64,000 nucleotides of DNA from Ceratorhiza oryzae-sativae (GCA_030998015.1 JARWMV010000253.1:62001-126000); one strand, 5' to 3'; numbered from the stretch's first letter, positions 1 to 11,390 are shown. The notes: generated by a model from the sequence alone, not told the origin. Translations and numbers: made by a program.

Positions 1-86
1 GCAAGTATGTTTTGAAGATGATCTCATAAAATGTAATAAATTGAGAAAATATTGTAGAGTGGATGTATGCGTGTCAGTTTGTGACA
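1..86 (-). repeat. 3' LTR of Chromo-A copy 1 (partial)
   Basis: These 86 bases match 6569-6654 with one mismatch and end in GTGACA next to the polypurine tract. The rest of the LTR lies left of the window. The natural pol stop codon (74-76) is inside this LTR. Confidence 0.92.
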
Positions 87-3000
87 CTTCCCCCCTTCAA
101 GGCACAGGGGTCCTGGGGTGCCTTTGGATGTGACTTGACATAGTCGGCGATGAGTTCTGGTGCGTTTACCAGGTCGTCATAGGTTAACCATTGTTGCTCG
201 TCATAGCGAGCCACTTGACATAGTATTCGACAACGTTAGATCTTTTGTTGTGTCGTGACTTTATGATCTGTTCCACTTCAAACTCTTCTTCCCCTTCAGG
301 AGTTACCACAGGTGGTGGTGGGGGAATCTGACGGCCATAGGGGTCGTCTTTATGTTTGGTCAGGAGCGAGACATGAAATACTGGATGTATTTTCATGGTT
401 ACTGGCAAGTCCAGTTTAAAGGCATGAGTGCCGTGTTGTGCTACCACCTTGAATGGTCCGACTCTCTTGTGGGCCAATTTCCTGGAGGCCTGTTGTGTGT
501 GTATGTTCTTGGTGTCAGGCCAGACTTTGTCTCCCACCTTGATGACTTCTGGGGTCCGGTGTTTCTGATCATAGTATTCTTTGGTCCTCTGGTTTGCTAG
601 TTCCAGAGCAGCCTTGAGTTTGTCATGGCCCTTTTGAAGCCATTCTGCATGATTATCTGCTACAGGGAATTCCTGTTCCTCCTTGTCTCCGACTGCCAGC
701 CTTGGATGGAACCCGTAGTTTGCAAAGAACGGTGTTTTGCCAGTTGAGGCATTGACGCCATTGTTGTAGGCAAATTCGGCCAGAGGTAAGAGTGAGACCC
801 AGTTGTCCTGCCGGTCTGATACATAGTGTCTCAGGTACCCTTCTACTACTTGGTTGGCCCTTTCTGACTGGCCATCTGTTTGTGGGTGATATGCTGTAGA
901 GTAGGAGGGTTTTATGTCTAGCCGTTTATACAGGTGCCTTAGGAATTTGGATGCAAAGTTGGGGCCACAGTCTGAAATGGTTTTCCGTGGTAGTCCATGA
1001 AGTTTCCATACGTAGGTTAGGAACAAGTTTGCGCAGTCCATGGCACTGGCCTCTGACTGACATGGAATAAAATGGACCATTTTTGTTAGTCTGTCGACTA
1101 CTGTGAATATAGCGTTGAACCCTTCTGACAGGGGTAGTCCTGTGATCAGATCGTAGGTGATTTCTTCCCAAGGTTTTTCTGGTGCTGGTATTGGGTTTAG
1201 GAGCCCTGGGGGAACCTGGTTGCTGTGCTTGTTCCTTATAGAAGATTCACAATGTGTGATGTATTTGTTGACTGATTTTCTCATTGATGACCATGTATAT
1301 TTGCGGTTTAACAATTTGTATGTTCTGAACTGTCCTGGGTGTCCTGCAGCTGGGTTGTCATGACGGCTTTCCATGATCAGCTTGCAAAGTTCTTTGTTGT
1401 TTGGGACATGGATTCTGCCCTTGTATCGTAAAAGTCCTTCATCCCATTCCCAATTTTTGACTTTTTCGTTGTCATCTAGGGCTTTTAGCACCTTTGACAG
1501 GTGCTCGTCCCCTGGGATAGCATCCCTAATGAGTTGTTCCAGGTCATGGTCTGGTGTGATTGCTTGTAGCTGCAGGGATTTTAATTCCAAAAATTGGTTT
1601 TGTGCCAGCAGAGCTTGGCTCTCACCCCCCTCTTTAGGGATGTGCCTTGACAGCCTAGAGAGTATGTCTGCCTGGCCATTCTTTGCCCCCTCAATGTATA
1701 GAATCTTGAATTCAAACCTGGACAGGAATTCATGCCATCGTGTGACTCAGCCATTCAGTGGCCGGTTTGTCTTCCAATATTCCAGATTCTTGTGGTCACA
1801 AACAATGTTTACCGGGTGTTCAGCCCCTTCTAGTAGGTGACGCCAGTGTTTGAGGGCTTTTATAATCGCCAGCATTTCTTTGTTGTAGATATTGTAGTTT
1901 CTTTCTGCTGGGACCATTGCTTTGGAATAGTAGGAGATTGGGTGAAGCATTCCGTCTTCTCCATATTGCAATAAAACAGCACCTGTGGCATAGCCTGAGG
2001 CGTCTGTTTCTAAGATAAATGGTTTGCTGGGTTCTGGCTGAATTAGGAGGGGTGCTTGTTTCAATTTCTGCTTTAGCAAATTCCATGCCTGATCCCTTTC
2101 TTCTGTCCATTCCCACTTTGTGTCCTTCTTGACAAGTTCGTAGAGGCTTTTTGTGATTTTTGAGAAGTCTTTTATGAAGTGCCTTAACCAGTTTGCAAAC
2201 CCCAACCCTTCCAGGACTTTGGTTGGGTTTGTAGGGGTTGGCCATTCAACAGCCTTTTCGACCTTGGCCGGGTCTACTGTAATCCCTTGGGGAGTTACTA
2301 CTATTCCCAGGTAGTCCACTTCAGTGACATCAAAAACGCATTTCTCCAGGGCGCAGTATAGACCAGCCTTTTGAAGCCGGCGCAGGACTTCTCTGACATG
2401 TTCATCGTGTTCTTCCTGGTTCTTTGAAAATACTAATATGTTGTCCATGTAAATTACAACATAAATGCCTTTGATGTCCTGGAATTCTTCTCGGATCATG
2501 GCCATGAAGGTTCCTGGTGCATTCTTTTGACCAAATTGCATGACTAGGGGCTCATACAGCCCATATTTGGTCTTGAAAGCAGCCTTCCATTCATCTCCTT
2601 CCCAAATTTGTATGAGGTTGAAGCCCCACTTTAGGTCAAACTTGGTGAATATCTTTGCCCCCCACAAAGTTTCCACAATATTGTTGATGCATGGGAGCAG
2701 GTACACATTGGAGACAGTCATTTCATTTAGCCGCTGGTAGTCGATGCACATGCGCAGCTTCCCATTCTTCTTTTTGACAAATATGACTGGAGATGCCATT
2801 GGTGACCTTGAGGGTCTGATATGCCCTGCTTTCAGTTGGCGATCCAAGGTTTTGCGCAATTCCGCATCTTCCTTGACACCCACACTATATATGGGACCAT
2901 GCCTTGGCTTGGCATCTGGTTTTAAATCTATTTCCATATCCCACTTTCTATGGGGTGGTAGTGGTTGGACGTCATCTTCTTCAGCGAATATTTTCTGGAA

Positions 3001-3603
3001 TTCTTTATATTTTGTTGGGAGGGAGTCTAGGGAGTCCAGCTGAAGCTCCTTAGGTTCATTTGCATGCACGTGCAAGGGTTTTGTGATGCAATGCTTCAGG
3101 CATATTGGCAAGTTGAACTTCATGTCTTTTCTGTCCCAATCAATGTTGGGGTTATGGAATTTGAGCCATGACATACCCAGGACTGAATCATTTTTGCCAA
3201 CGTTCACAACATAGGCACTGAGGATTTCTCGGTGCTCTTGGATGCACAGCTCAAAGGTGCAGTAGTGGGTCACAGACCCGGAGTCTATCTCCCTTCCATC
3301 GATTACCCTCAGTTTCTTGGGTGTTTTTAGGGCAACGGTAGGAATACGGTATTGTTTAACCAAATCTTCATGTATAAATACTGACATGGCCCCTGAGTCG
3401 ATCATGGCCCATCCGTTGAATTTTTTCATGTTATATGCAGACTTGTGTTCAGGGGTTATGCGCAGAGGGAATGCATGAAAGAAAAACTGTAGTTGTGATT
3501 GGTTTCCTAACGACATACATTCCATTTCCATTTTTTTATTTTCATTATGCGCATTTTGTAACATAGCGCCCAAGACCATCCCCCTGGCACGGTTTGAGCT
3601 CAT
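74..3603 (-). pseudogene. pol: Pol polyprotein (PR-RT-RNaseH-IN-chromodomain), Chromo-A copy 1
   Basis: The start at 3603 is an ATG overlapping the gag stop (ATGA). Domain order is typical of a chromovirus: aspartic protease (DSGA), reverse transcriptase, RNase H (ETDASG, later an intact E and D), integrase with D, D, E residues (YDLITGLP, SDCGPNF, HPQTDGQSERANQ), GPF motif and a C-terminal chromodomain. Three defects are visible. The RT box reads YMDN instead of YxDD. A TGA at 1747-1749 sits between RNase H and integrase. A missing base near 215 shifts the frame inside the chromodomain, so the in-frame reading stops at 184 while the conserved end continues in another frame to 74. The integrase zinc finger has Ser where copy 2 has its last Cys (HCESS against HCGSC). 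Otherwise it is open over about 1,150 codons. Confidence 0.93.
87..102 (-). other. Polypurine tract of Chromo-A copy 1
   Basis: On the minus strand this reads CCTTGAAGGGGGGAAG directly against the 3' LTR, the expected plus-strand primer position. The identical tract is at 12494-12509 in copy 2. Confidence 0.85.
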
Positions 3604-4991
3604 TCTTTTACCGACTCGTTGTCGGTTGTTTCTACCTCCTCGACTGCTGCCTCGTATCCTGACATCTTGGCTGAAGGGCATTTGGCAGCAATGTGGCCAC
3701 GCCCTCCACAGTTGTAGCAGGTGTTTGTACCCTTCCCTTTTCCTGCGCTATCCAGATCCATTGCATCTGGGTCCTTTGCCTTGGGGGCCACTGGTGGATG
3801 GTTATCCTTCTTTATGTCCTTGAAGGATTCTTGTACGTTGGTGTTACTGCCATTGTAACGAACAGTTGGGACTGTGAAGCCCTTTGCATTGGGGCCAATG
3901 GCTACAATTTGACCTTTTACAGCCCTGCCATCCTTAATCTTGTATACGCATTCCCCACTTTTGAATTTCTCCTTTTGGGGAGCGCTTTGGGGGTTATTTG
4001 TGGGCCTGCTGGTCGAGGCATTGTTGCTGCTGGACTTATTACCCCCATGAGATGTCCTTTTGCTACCAAAGGAAATGAGGTGGCGGTCAATTTCCAGGGC
4101 CTGCTGTGTGAGCTGGGCAAATGTCTTTGTGCGGGGATCATAGTTTTGGGCCACCATGCTATCTGTTACGTCTGACGACAGACCATCATAGAACTGATCA
4201 CGCATGGCAGCATTGTTGTAGTTGAGGCCTGTGGAATATAAATTGAATAGGGTGAGGTAGTCCTGAACTGTCTTGGATTGTTTCAACTTCCGCCACTTGT
4301 CACAGTTATTTTCGGTGCGATTCAGATCCCCATATCGGGTAGTGAATTCTTGCCAGAATAAATTGGCATCGTGAAGCCAGGGGATCGCAGTTCCAGGGTT
4401 GAGAATTTTGAATTCTTCATACGAGTTAACCCATTCAGCTGCCGACCCTTCAAGATAAGAGGTGATGAAGGTGACCACTTGGTCAGCCGAGTGCCCACTC
4501 ATGTTTGTATTGATATATCAGGCACATGCAATTCTGAATGAGATGGTGTCTTCCCGTTTTGTGCCATCAAACTTTTGAGGGGCGGCCATCTTAACTTTTG
4601 CGGTCGACCCACCAGAGGGGGCGAGTGCCATTGGTTGTGGTTGGGCTGCACTGGAGGGAGCTAGTGTTTGGGCAGCGCCTGAGCCTCCCATGGAAGTGTT
4701 GATTTGCACTTCGATACGCGTGATAGTGGTCTGGAGAATGGCTAACATCCCCACTAGATTGTTGACATTGGTGGCTAATCCAGCCATGTCTGCATCTAAT
4801 TTTGTTTGATTGGTGGTAAGTTTGGCCTCAAGTGAGTCTGTGTAGGTTTTGTTATTGTGTTCGACATCCCCAATATCATTTTGGAGGTTGTTGGTCTGCT
4901 CTCACAGTTCGTCCATTGACTGGAGCATATAGACAACTTTTTCCCCATCAGACATATTTGCCCAAGCAGGGGCAGGGGGTGGTGACGCCAT
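3600..4991 (-). pseudogene. gag: Gag polyprotein, Chromo-A copy 1
   Basis: A 464-codon frame starts at 4991 (MASPPP) and has the same length as in copy 2. An N-terminal coiled-coil-like stretch is followed by the capsid region (WLHDANLFWQEF, DYLTLFNLY) and a CCHC zinc knuckle (CYNCGGRGHIAAKC) near the C-terminus. Two in-frame TGA codons (about 4904 and 4518) correspond to CAA in copy 2; both are best explained by an ancestral CGA that lost its CpG in different ways. The stop TGA at 3600-3602 overlaps the pol ATG by two bases. Confidence 0.9.
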
Positions 4992-5015
4992 TTCAGAAAG
5001 GACTTGAATAAATTT

Positions 5016-5986
5016 TTACAGGCGACGGAGACGGTAAGGAAGTACAGGGAATTGAGAGTTGTTTTGATAATAGAGGATTTCCGTTCCCCTCACAAGTCTG
5101 TAGATTTCGAAGTTCCCAACTCCTGCGAACCTCAACCAAGTGTTGTCCAAGTCCCAACTTTTGGTGTCTTGGCAACGATATGGGCACCCCACCCTCTTTA
5201 GTTTAGTTTGATCCCGAAGGAGTGCTTCCTTGGGGAGGATTGATTTGGGCTGCCGGAAGGGGTGCTTCTTCCTGAATTGGCGAGCCCGTGCCACTTAGAA
5301 AGGTGGTGTGAGGAAGGTCTGATGGTGTTGAGAAGACAGGGAAGGCGTACTCTTGGGGTGCAATTGATTCTTGGACTATAGATTCTAGTCTGAGGTGGTC
5401 TTGGAGGAGGGATAGGTAGTCCTCCTGGTGTTCGCGCAACCGCTTGGTTAGGTATGCGCAACGGGCCTTGGCTTCGTGAAGTTTTTCACAGGTTTCTTCG
5501 TACTTATTCCGGTAGTAATGGTACCTGTCTTGGAAGTTTTCGATAGTGTTTAGCAGGTGACGAAGAAGCTGTTGGCCAAGGTTCTCCAGCTTATAGCTGG
5601 TTGCGGGGGATGGTGTAGTAATAAAGGAATTTGTCCTTCTTAGGACAGTAAGGGCAGCGTGCTGGGAAGGTGGCTCCATTTGCCTGATGGCAAATTCTGC
5701 ACTCAGGGGCACCTGGCTCGGTGACAAAGGCTTGTTGAGCGCGTCTGACTTTCTGGGGGCGGACTTTGATGATTACTACTCAGTTGAAGTCGATGTGCCC
5801 AGCTTCTTCAAGGATACTTTCGACTGAGTTGAGGGTGAAACAGTGGATCGATAGGTGTCCGAACCACCCACACAGACGGCAGCGCTGGTCTTCTGTAAAA
5901 GGTTGTGCCACTTGAGGGCCGTGCGTTCCATCAGAGACGTACTTGAGCAAGAGCAAGATAAAAGAGAAAAATAGACCCTTTCCCAA
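5016..5986 (-). pseudogene. Accessory ORF upstream of gag with zinc motifs and coiled coil
   Basis: An extra coding region lies between the 5' LTR and gag and ends 24 nt before the gag ATG. It opens with a CX2CX4HX4C zinc knuckle (CRLCGWFGHLSIHC), then a TGA at 5780-5782. The same frame then continues to a CX2C-X11-CX2C finger (CRIC then CPYC, around 5660-5701). A shifted frame (5203-5727) encodes a charged coiled-coil segment (RYHYYRNKYEETCEKLHEAK). A further frame ends in a conserved tail (QDTKSWDLDNTWLRF; YYQNNSQFPVLPY) that copy 2 encodes continuously with the coiled coil. Conservation of the tail between diverged copies argues that it is a real protein. I do not recognise the family. Introns rather than frameshifts could explain some frame changes. 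Confidence 0.6.
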
Positions 5987-6261
5987 GTCTATTGGAATAG
6001 GAAGGTGACCTCCGTTGCTCAGCTACTTAAGGGCAATGAGCGACCCCACCTCTTGTTGACGAAAGAGATTAGAGAACCAAAGCTTGTTACAACGTGTGAG
6101 GGACCTGACTATGCAAGGTTTCACAGAGGCGCGTATAGGGCAATGATATCTTGTGGCTGTGGGTAGGTGGAGTAGGATTGGGGAAGGCAACGGGGAGTTA
6201 TCTCAAGACGACGCCAACGGCGTTCCAAAAGTATCCCAGACGACACTGAGACTTACAATTG

Positions 6262-6278
6262 TCAAGAACTTGACCTGA
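6262..6278 (-). other. Self-priming primer binding site, Chromo-A copy 1
   Basis: Just inside the 5' LTR the minus strand reads AGGTCAAGTTCTTGA two bases after the LTR end. Its exact 15-nt complement, TCAAGAACTTGACCT, lies inside the LTR (6346-6360), 33 nt downstream of the TATA box, where the transcript should begin. No tRNA-iMet-like start was seen at the PBS. This is the arrangement known for Tf1, in which the folded mRNA 5' end primes reverse transcription. Confidence 0.75.
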
Positions 6279-6654
6279 TGTTGACGATGACAAGTCAGGC
6301 AACAAGGAAAATGGTAAGAAAATAAAAGAACTTGTATTCGACAAGAGGTCAAGTTCTTGAGGAGTCCTCTGCGAACTTGACCTGGTTTATATACATAGTA
6401 CAAGCCACATCATAACAAACAAGTCCGTACAGTGAGTCACGACAGATAAGAGATAGAAGCAGTAGAAGCGACTGCGGAACTGTGGAATTTCACATTGGAG
6501 TTGAAATACATCTCGGTTACCGGTCCGGAACATTCCCTGGGTCATGTGACACAGATATACCATAAAAGGCAAGTATGTTTTGAAGATGATCTCATAAAAT
6601 GTAATAAATTGAGAAAATATTGTAGAGTGGATGTATGCGTGTCAGTTCGTGACA
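6279..6654 (-). repeat. 5' LTR of Chromo-A copy 1
   Basis: This is a 376-bp LTR with TG...CA ends (plus strand TGTTGACGATGAC ... CAGTTCGTGACA). It contains the TATA box and the proposed transcript start. Homologous LTRs are at 10311-10681 (solo) and 12510-12871. Confidence 0.93.
6387..6394 (-). promoter_or_regulatory. TATA box of Chromo-A LTR
   Basis: TATATAAA on the minus strand, with the self-complementary transcript start about 33 nt downstream near 6361. Confidence 0.7.
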
Positions 6655-7064
6655 CCTGCTGGGCATACCTAACTGAGCAGTTGCACAAACACCAGGAGGA
6701 CTATCTATCCCTCCTCTGCAATCATCTTGAACTACAAGCATTAGTCCAAGAAACAACTAGACCCCATGAGTACACCTTCCCTGTCTTCTCAACACTGTCA
6801 GACCTCCCTCACCCTACCTTTCTAAGTGGCATGAGCTTGCCAATTCAGGAAGAAGCACTCCTGAGAGATCAAATTAAACTGAAGAGGGTGGAACCTCCAC
6901 ATTGTTGCCAGGACACCAAGAGTTGGGACTTGGATGATACATGGCTGAGATTTGGGGGAATCAAAAAATTTGAAATTCATAGACTTGTGCAGGGTACCAA
7001 GATCTTCTATTACCAAAACAACTCTCAATTCCCTGTAATCCCCTATCACCTCTGTTGTTCCTAG
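6655..7064 (+). pseudogene. Accessory ORF (3' part), Chromo-A copy 2
   Basis: This is the continuation of the pre-gag ORF: coiled-coil tail (HKHQEDYLSLL) followed without interruption by the conserved segment QDTKSWDLDDTWLRFGG and a tail ending at 7064, 23 nt before gag. Compared with copy 1 it lacks 40 bp bounded by GAAGCAC direct repeats near 6858, which keeps the two halves in one frame. The N-terminal zinc motifs are missing because copy 1 sits at 6654/6655. Confidence 0.6.
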
Positions 7065-7087
7065 AATGTATCTGAGATTTCCCTGAA

Positions 7088-8479
7088 ATGGCATCACAGC
7101 CCTCTACCCCTGCTTGAGCAAACATGTCTGATGGAGAAAAAGTCATTTACATGCTTCAGTCAATGGATGAATTGCAAGAACAAGCCAGCAACCTCCAAAA
7201 TGATATTGGAGATATTGAACATAATAATAAAACCTACACCAATTTGCTTGAAGCAAAACTTGCAACAAACCAGACAAAGATAGATGCCAATGTGGCCAGG
7301 CTGGCCACCAACGTTAACAACCTAGTTGGCATGTTAGCAATACTCCAAACTACTATCATGCACATTGAAGTGCAGATCAATACCTCCTTGGGTGGCTCAG
7401 GTGCTGCCCAAGTACAACCCTCCTCCAGCATGACCCAGCCACAACTGGCCACCACCACCACCTCTAGCAGATCAACTGCAATAGTTAAAATGGCTGCACC
7501 CCAAAAATTTGATGGCACAAAGCATGAAGACACCATTTCATTTAGAATTGCATGTGCTCAATACATCAACACAAACATGAGTGGGCACTCTGCTGATCAG
7601 GTGGTTGCCTTTATCATGTCCTATCTTGAGGGGTCTGCTGCCAAATGGGTCAACTCATATGAGGAGTTTGAAATCCTAAACCCTGGAACCACAATCCCAT
7701 GGCTCCACAATGCTAACCTGTTTTGGCAAGAATTTACTACCTGATATGGAGACTTGAACCACACCAAAAATAACTGCAATAAATGGTGGAAATTGAAACA
7801 ATCCAAGACGGTCCAAGACTATCTTACCTTATTCAACCTATACTCAACAGGGCTCAATTACAATGATGTGGCCATGCATGACCAATTCTATGATGGCTTA
7901 TCATCTAATGTAACAGACAGCATGGTAGCCCAAAACTATGATCCCCACACAAAAACCTTTGCCCAGCTCACTCAGCAGGCCCTGGAAATTGACTGCCACC
8001 TCATCTTGTTCAGTAGCAAAAGGAGATCCCATGGAGGCAACAAGTCTAGCAGCAATAACACCTTGTCCAGTAAACTGACAATGACCTCCCAAAGCAGCCC
8101 CCCAAAGGAAAAGTTCAGGAACAGGGAGCGGATATACAAAATCAAGGATGGCAGTGCAGTAAAGGGCCAAATTGTGGTTATTGGGCCCAATGCCAAAGGT
8201 TTCACAGTCCCTACTGTCTGTTATGATGGTAGCAACTCCAATGTCCAAGAGTCCTTCAAGGACATAAAGAAGGATAATCACATGCCAGCAGCCCCCAAGG
8301 CAAAGGACCCAGATGCAATGGACCTGGATAGTGCAGGAAAAGGGAAAGGGACAAATACCTGCTACAACTGTGGAGGGTGTGGTCATATTGCTGCCAAATG
8401 TCCCTCAGCCAAGATGTCAGGATACAAGGCAGTTGTAGAGGATGTAGTAATGACCAATGACAAGTTGGTAAAAGAATGA
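7088..8479 (+). pseudogene. gag: Gag polyprotein, Chromo-A copy 2
   Basis: A 464-codon frame collinear with copy 1. It keeps the capsid region and the CCHC knuckle (CYNCGGCGHIAAKC). TGA stops at 7115-7117 (Trp codon in copy 1) and 7742-7744 (CGA in copy 1) break it. The internal ATG at 7124 would give a shorter product. The stop at 8477-8479 overlaps the pol ATG at 8476. Confidence 0.9.
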
Positions 8480-10310
8480 GCTCAAACTGTGCCAGGGGGG
8501 TGGTCTTGGGTGCTATGTTACAAAGTGTGCAGAGCAAAAATAAGAATATGGTAATGGAATGTATGTTGTTAGGAAACCAATCACAACCTCAGTTTTTCTT
8601 TCATGCATTTCCCCTGCACACAACCCCCAAATGCAAGTCTGCATACAATATGAATAAGTTCAGAGGATGGGCCATGATTGATTCAGGGGCCACATCAGTA
8701 TTTATACATGAAGACCTTGTTAAACAATATTGTATCCCTATTGTTGCCCTAAAAACACCAAAGAAACTGTGAGTAATCAATGGAAGGGAGATTGACTCTG
8801 GGTCTGTGACCCACTATTGCACCTTTGAGTTGTGCATTCAGGAGCACCAAGAAATTCTCAGTGCTTACATTGTAAACATTGGCAAAAATGATCTAGTCCT
8901 GGGCATGTCACAGCTCAAATTCCATAATCCTGACATTGATTGGGAAGGAAAGGACATGAAATTCAACTTGTCAGTATGCCTAAAGCATTGTGTTACCAAA
9001 CCCCTACACCTGCAAGCGAACAAGCCCAAGGAGCTCCAGTTGGACACTTTAGACTTGCTTCCAGCAAAATACCAAGAATCCAAGAAAATATTTGCTGAAG
9101 AAGACAATGTCCAGCTGTTACCACCCCATAGAAAGTGGGATATGGAGATAGACCTAAAACTGGATGCTAAGCCAAGGCATGGCCCCATATATAGTGTGGG
9201 TGTCAAGGAAGATGCAGAATTGCACAAGACCTTAGATTGCCAGTTGAAAGCAGGGCATATTAGACCCTTGAGGTCACCAATGGCATCCCTGGTCATATTT
9301 GTTAAAAAGAAGAATGGGAAGCTGCACATGTGTATTGACTGCTGGCAGCTAAATGAGATGACTGTCTCCAATGTATACCCACTCCCATGCATCAATGATA
9401 TTGTGGAGACCTTGTGCAGGGCAAAGATATTCACCAAGTTTGACTTAAAGTGTGGTTTCAATCTTATACAGATTTGGGAAGGAGATGAATGGAAAGCTGC
9501 TTTCAAGACCAAGTATGGATTGTATGAGCCCTTAGTCACGCAATTTGGCCAGAAGAACACACCAGGGACCTTTATGGCTATGATCTGAGAGGAATTCCAA
9601 GACATTGAGGGCATCTATGTTGTAATTTACATGGACAACATACTAGTGTTCTCCAAAACCCAAGAAGTGCATGATGAACATGTCAGAGAAGTCTTACGTT
9701 GTCTCCAAAAGGCTGGCTTGTACTGCGCCCTGGAGAAATGTGTTTTTGATGTCACCAAAGTTGATTACCTGGGAATAGTAGTGACCCCCCAGGGGATTAA
9801 AGTAGACCCAGCCAAGGTTGAAAAGGCTATTGAGTGGCCAACCCCTACCAACCCAACTGAAGTCCTGGAAGGACTGGGATTTGCAAATTGGTTAAGGCAC
9901 TTCATAAAGGACTTTTCAAAAATTACAAAATGTCTTTATGAATTAGTCAAGAAGGACATAAAGTGGGAATGGACAGAAGAGAGGGATTGGGCATGGAACT
10001 TACTGAAGCAGAAATTAAAAGAAGCCCCCCTCCTAATTCAGCCAGAGCCTAGCAAACCATTTATTCTGGAAACAGATGCCTCAGGCTATGCCACAGGTGC
10101 TGTACTATTACAATATGGAGAAGATGGAATGCTCCACCCAGTCTCCTACTACTCCAGAGCTATGGTCCCAGCAGAAAGGAACTATGATATCTATAACAAA
10201 GAAATGCTGGCAATCATAAAGGCCCTCAAACACTGGTGTCACCTGCTAGAAGGGGCCAAACACCCAGTAAACATTGTTTGTGATCACAAAAATTTGGAGT
10301 ATTGGAAGAC

Positions 10311-10681
10311 TGTCAACAACAACAAGTCAGGCAACAAGAAAAATAGTAGAAAAGGAACTTGTATTCAATGAGAGGTCAAGTTCTTGAGGAGTCCTCTACG
10401 AACTTGACCCAGTTTATATACATGGTACAAGCCACATCATAACAAACAAGTCTGTACAGTGAGTCATGACCAATAAGAGATAGAAGCAATAGAAGCAACT
10501 GCAGAACTGTGGAATTTCACATCAAAGTTGAAATACATCTTGGTTATCAGTCTGGAACATCCCCTGAATCATATGACACAGATATACCATAAAAGGCAAG
10601 TATGTTTTGAAAATGACCTCATAAAATGTAATAAATCAAGAAAATAGTATAGAATGGATATATGCATGTCAGTTTGTGACA
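10311..10681 (-). repeat. Solo LTR of Chromo-A inside copy 2 pol
   Basis: A 371-bp LTR with TG...CA ends and a perfect 5-bp target duplication AAGAC (10306-10310 and 10682-10686). No internal sequence remains, so LTR-LTR recombination removed it. It shows the family jumped into its own older copy. Confidence 0.95.
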
Positions 10682-11390
10682 AAGACAAATCAGCCACTGA
10701 ATGGCTGAGTAATGTGATGGCATGAGTTCCTATCCAGATTTGAATTCAAGATTTTATACATTGAAGGAGCAAAGAATGGCTGGGCAGACATACTCTCTAG
10801 GCTGTCAAGGCACATCCCTAAAGAGGGGAGTGAGAGCCAAGCTCTGCTTGCACAAAACCAATTTTGGGAGCTAAAATCATTGTGGCTACAAGCAATCACA
10901 CCAGACCATGACCTTGAACAACTCATTAGGGATGCTATCCTGGGTGATGAGCATCTATCAAAAGTACTGAAAGCCCTAGATGGCAATGAGAAGGTCAAAA
11001 ATTGGGAATGGGATGAAGGACTTTTATGATACAAGGGCCAAATCTATGTCCCAAATAACAAGGAACTCTGCAAGCTGGTCATTGAAAGTTGTCATGATAA
11101 CCCAGTGGCAGGACACCCAGGGCAGTTCAGAACATACAAATTGCTAAACTGCAAATATGCATGGTCATCAATGAAAAAATCAGTCAACAAATATGTCACA
11201 CACTGTGGATCCTGTATCAGGAATAAGCACAGCAACCAAGTTCCCCCAGGGCTCTTAAACCCAATACCAGCACTGGAAAAGCCTTGGGAGGAGATTACCT
11301 ATGACCTGATCACTGGGCTACCCCTGTCAGAAGGGTTTGATGCCATATTTACAGTTGTTGACTGGCTGACAAAAATGGGCCACTTCATTC

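Larger units (their letters stand above)
1..6654 (-). mobile_element. Chromo-A copy 1, Ty3/gypsy chromovirus (left end cut by window)
   Basis: A nearly complete LTR retrotransposon reads on the minus strand: 5' LTR at 6279-6654, PBS-like site, an accessory ORF, gag, pol with chromodomain, polypurine tract and the last 86 bases of the 3' LTR. Over those 86 bases the two LTRs differ at one position, so the insertion is young. Its right edge abuts sequence homologous to the interior of copy 2 (CCTGC at 6655-6659 would be its TSD; the left TSD is outside the window). It is therefore probably nested in copy 2. It is not autonomous as read: gag has two TGA stops, pol one, and the chromodomain has a 1-bp deletion. 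It retains many CpG dinucleotides, unlike copy 2. Confidence 0.93.

Noticed and set aside
2540..4175. Plus-strand ORFs antisense to Chromo-A gag and pol
   Set aside because: Frame shadows of the minus-strand polyproteins; no independent motif or conservation.
6262..6278. tRNA-primed PBS
   Set aside because: The site does not begin with a tRNA-iMet-like TGGTATC and instead complements the element's own transcript start.
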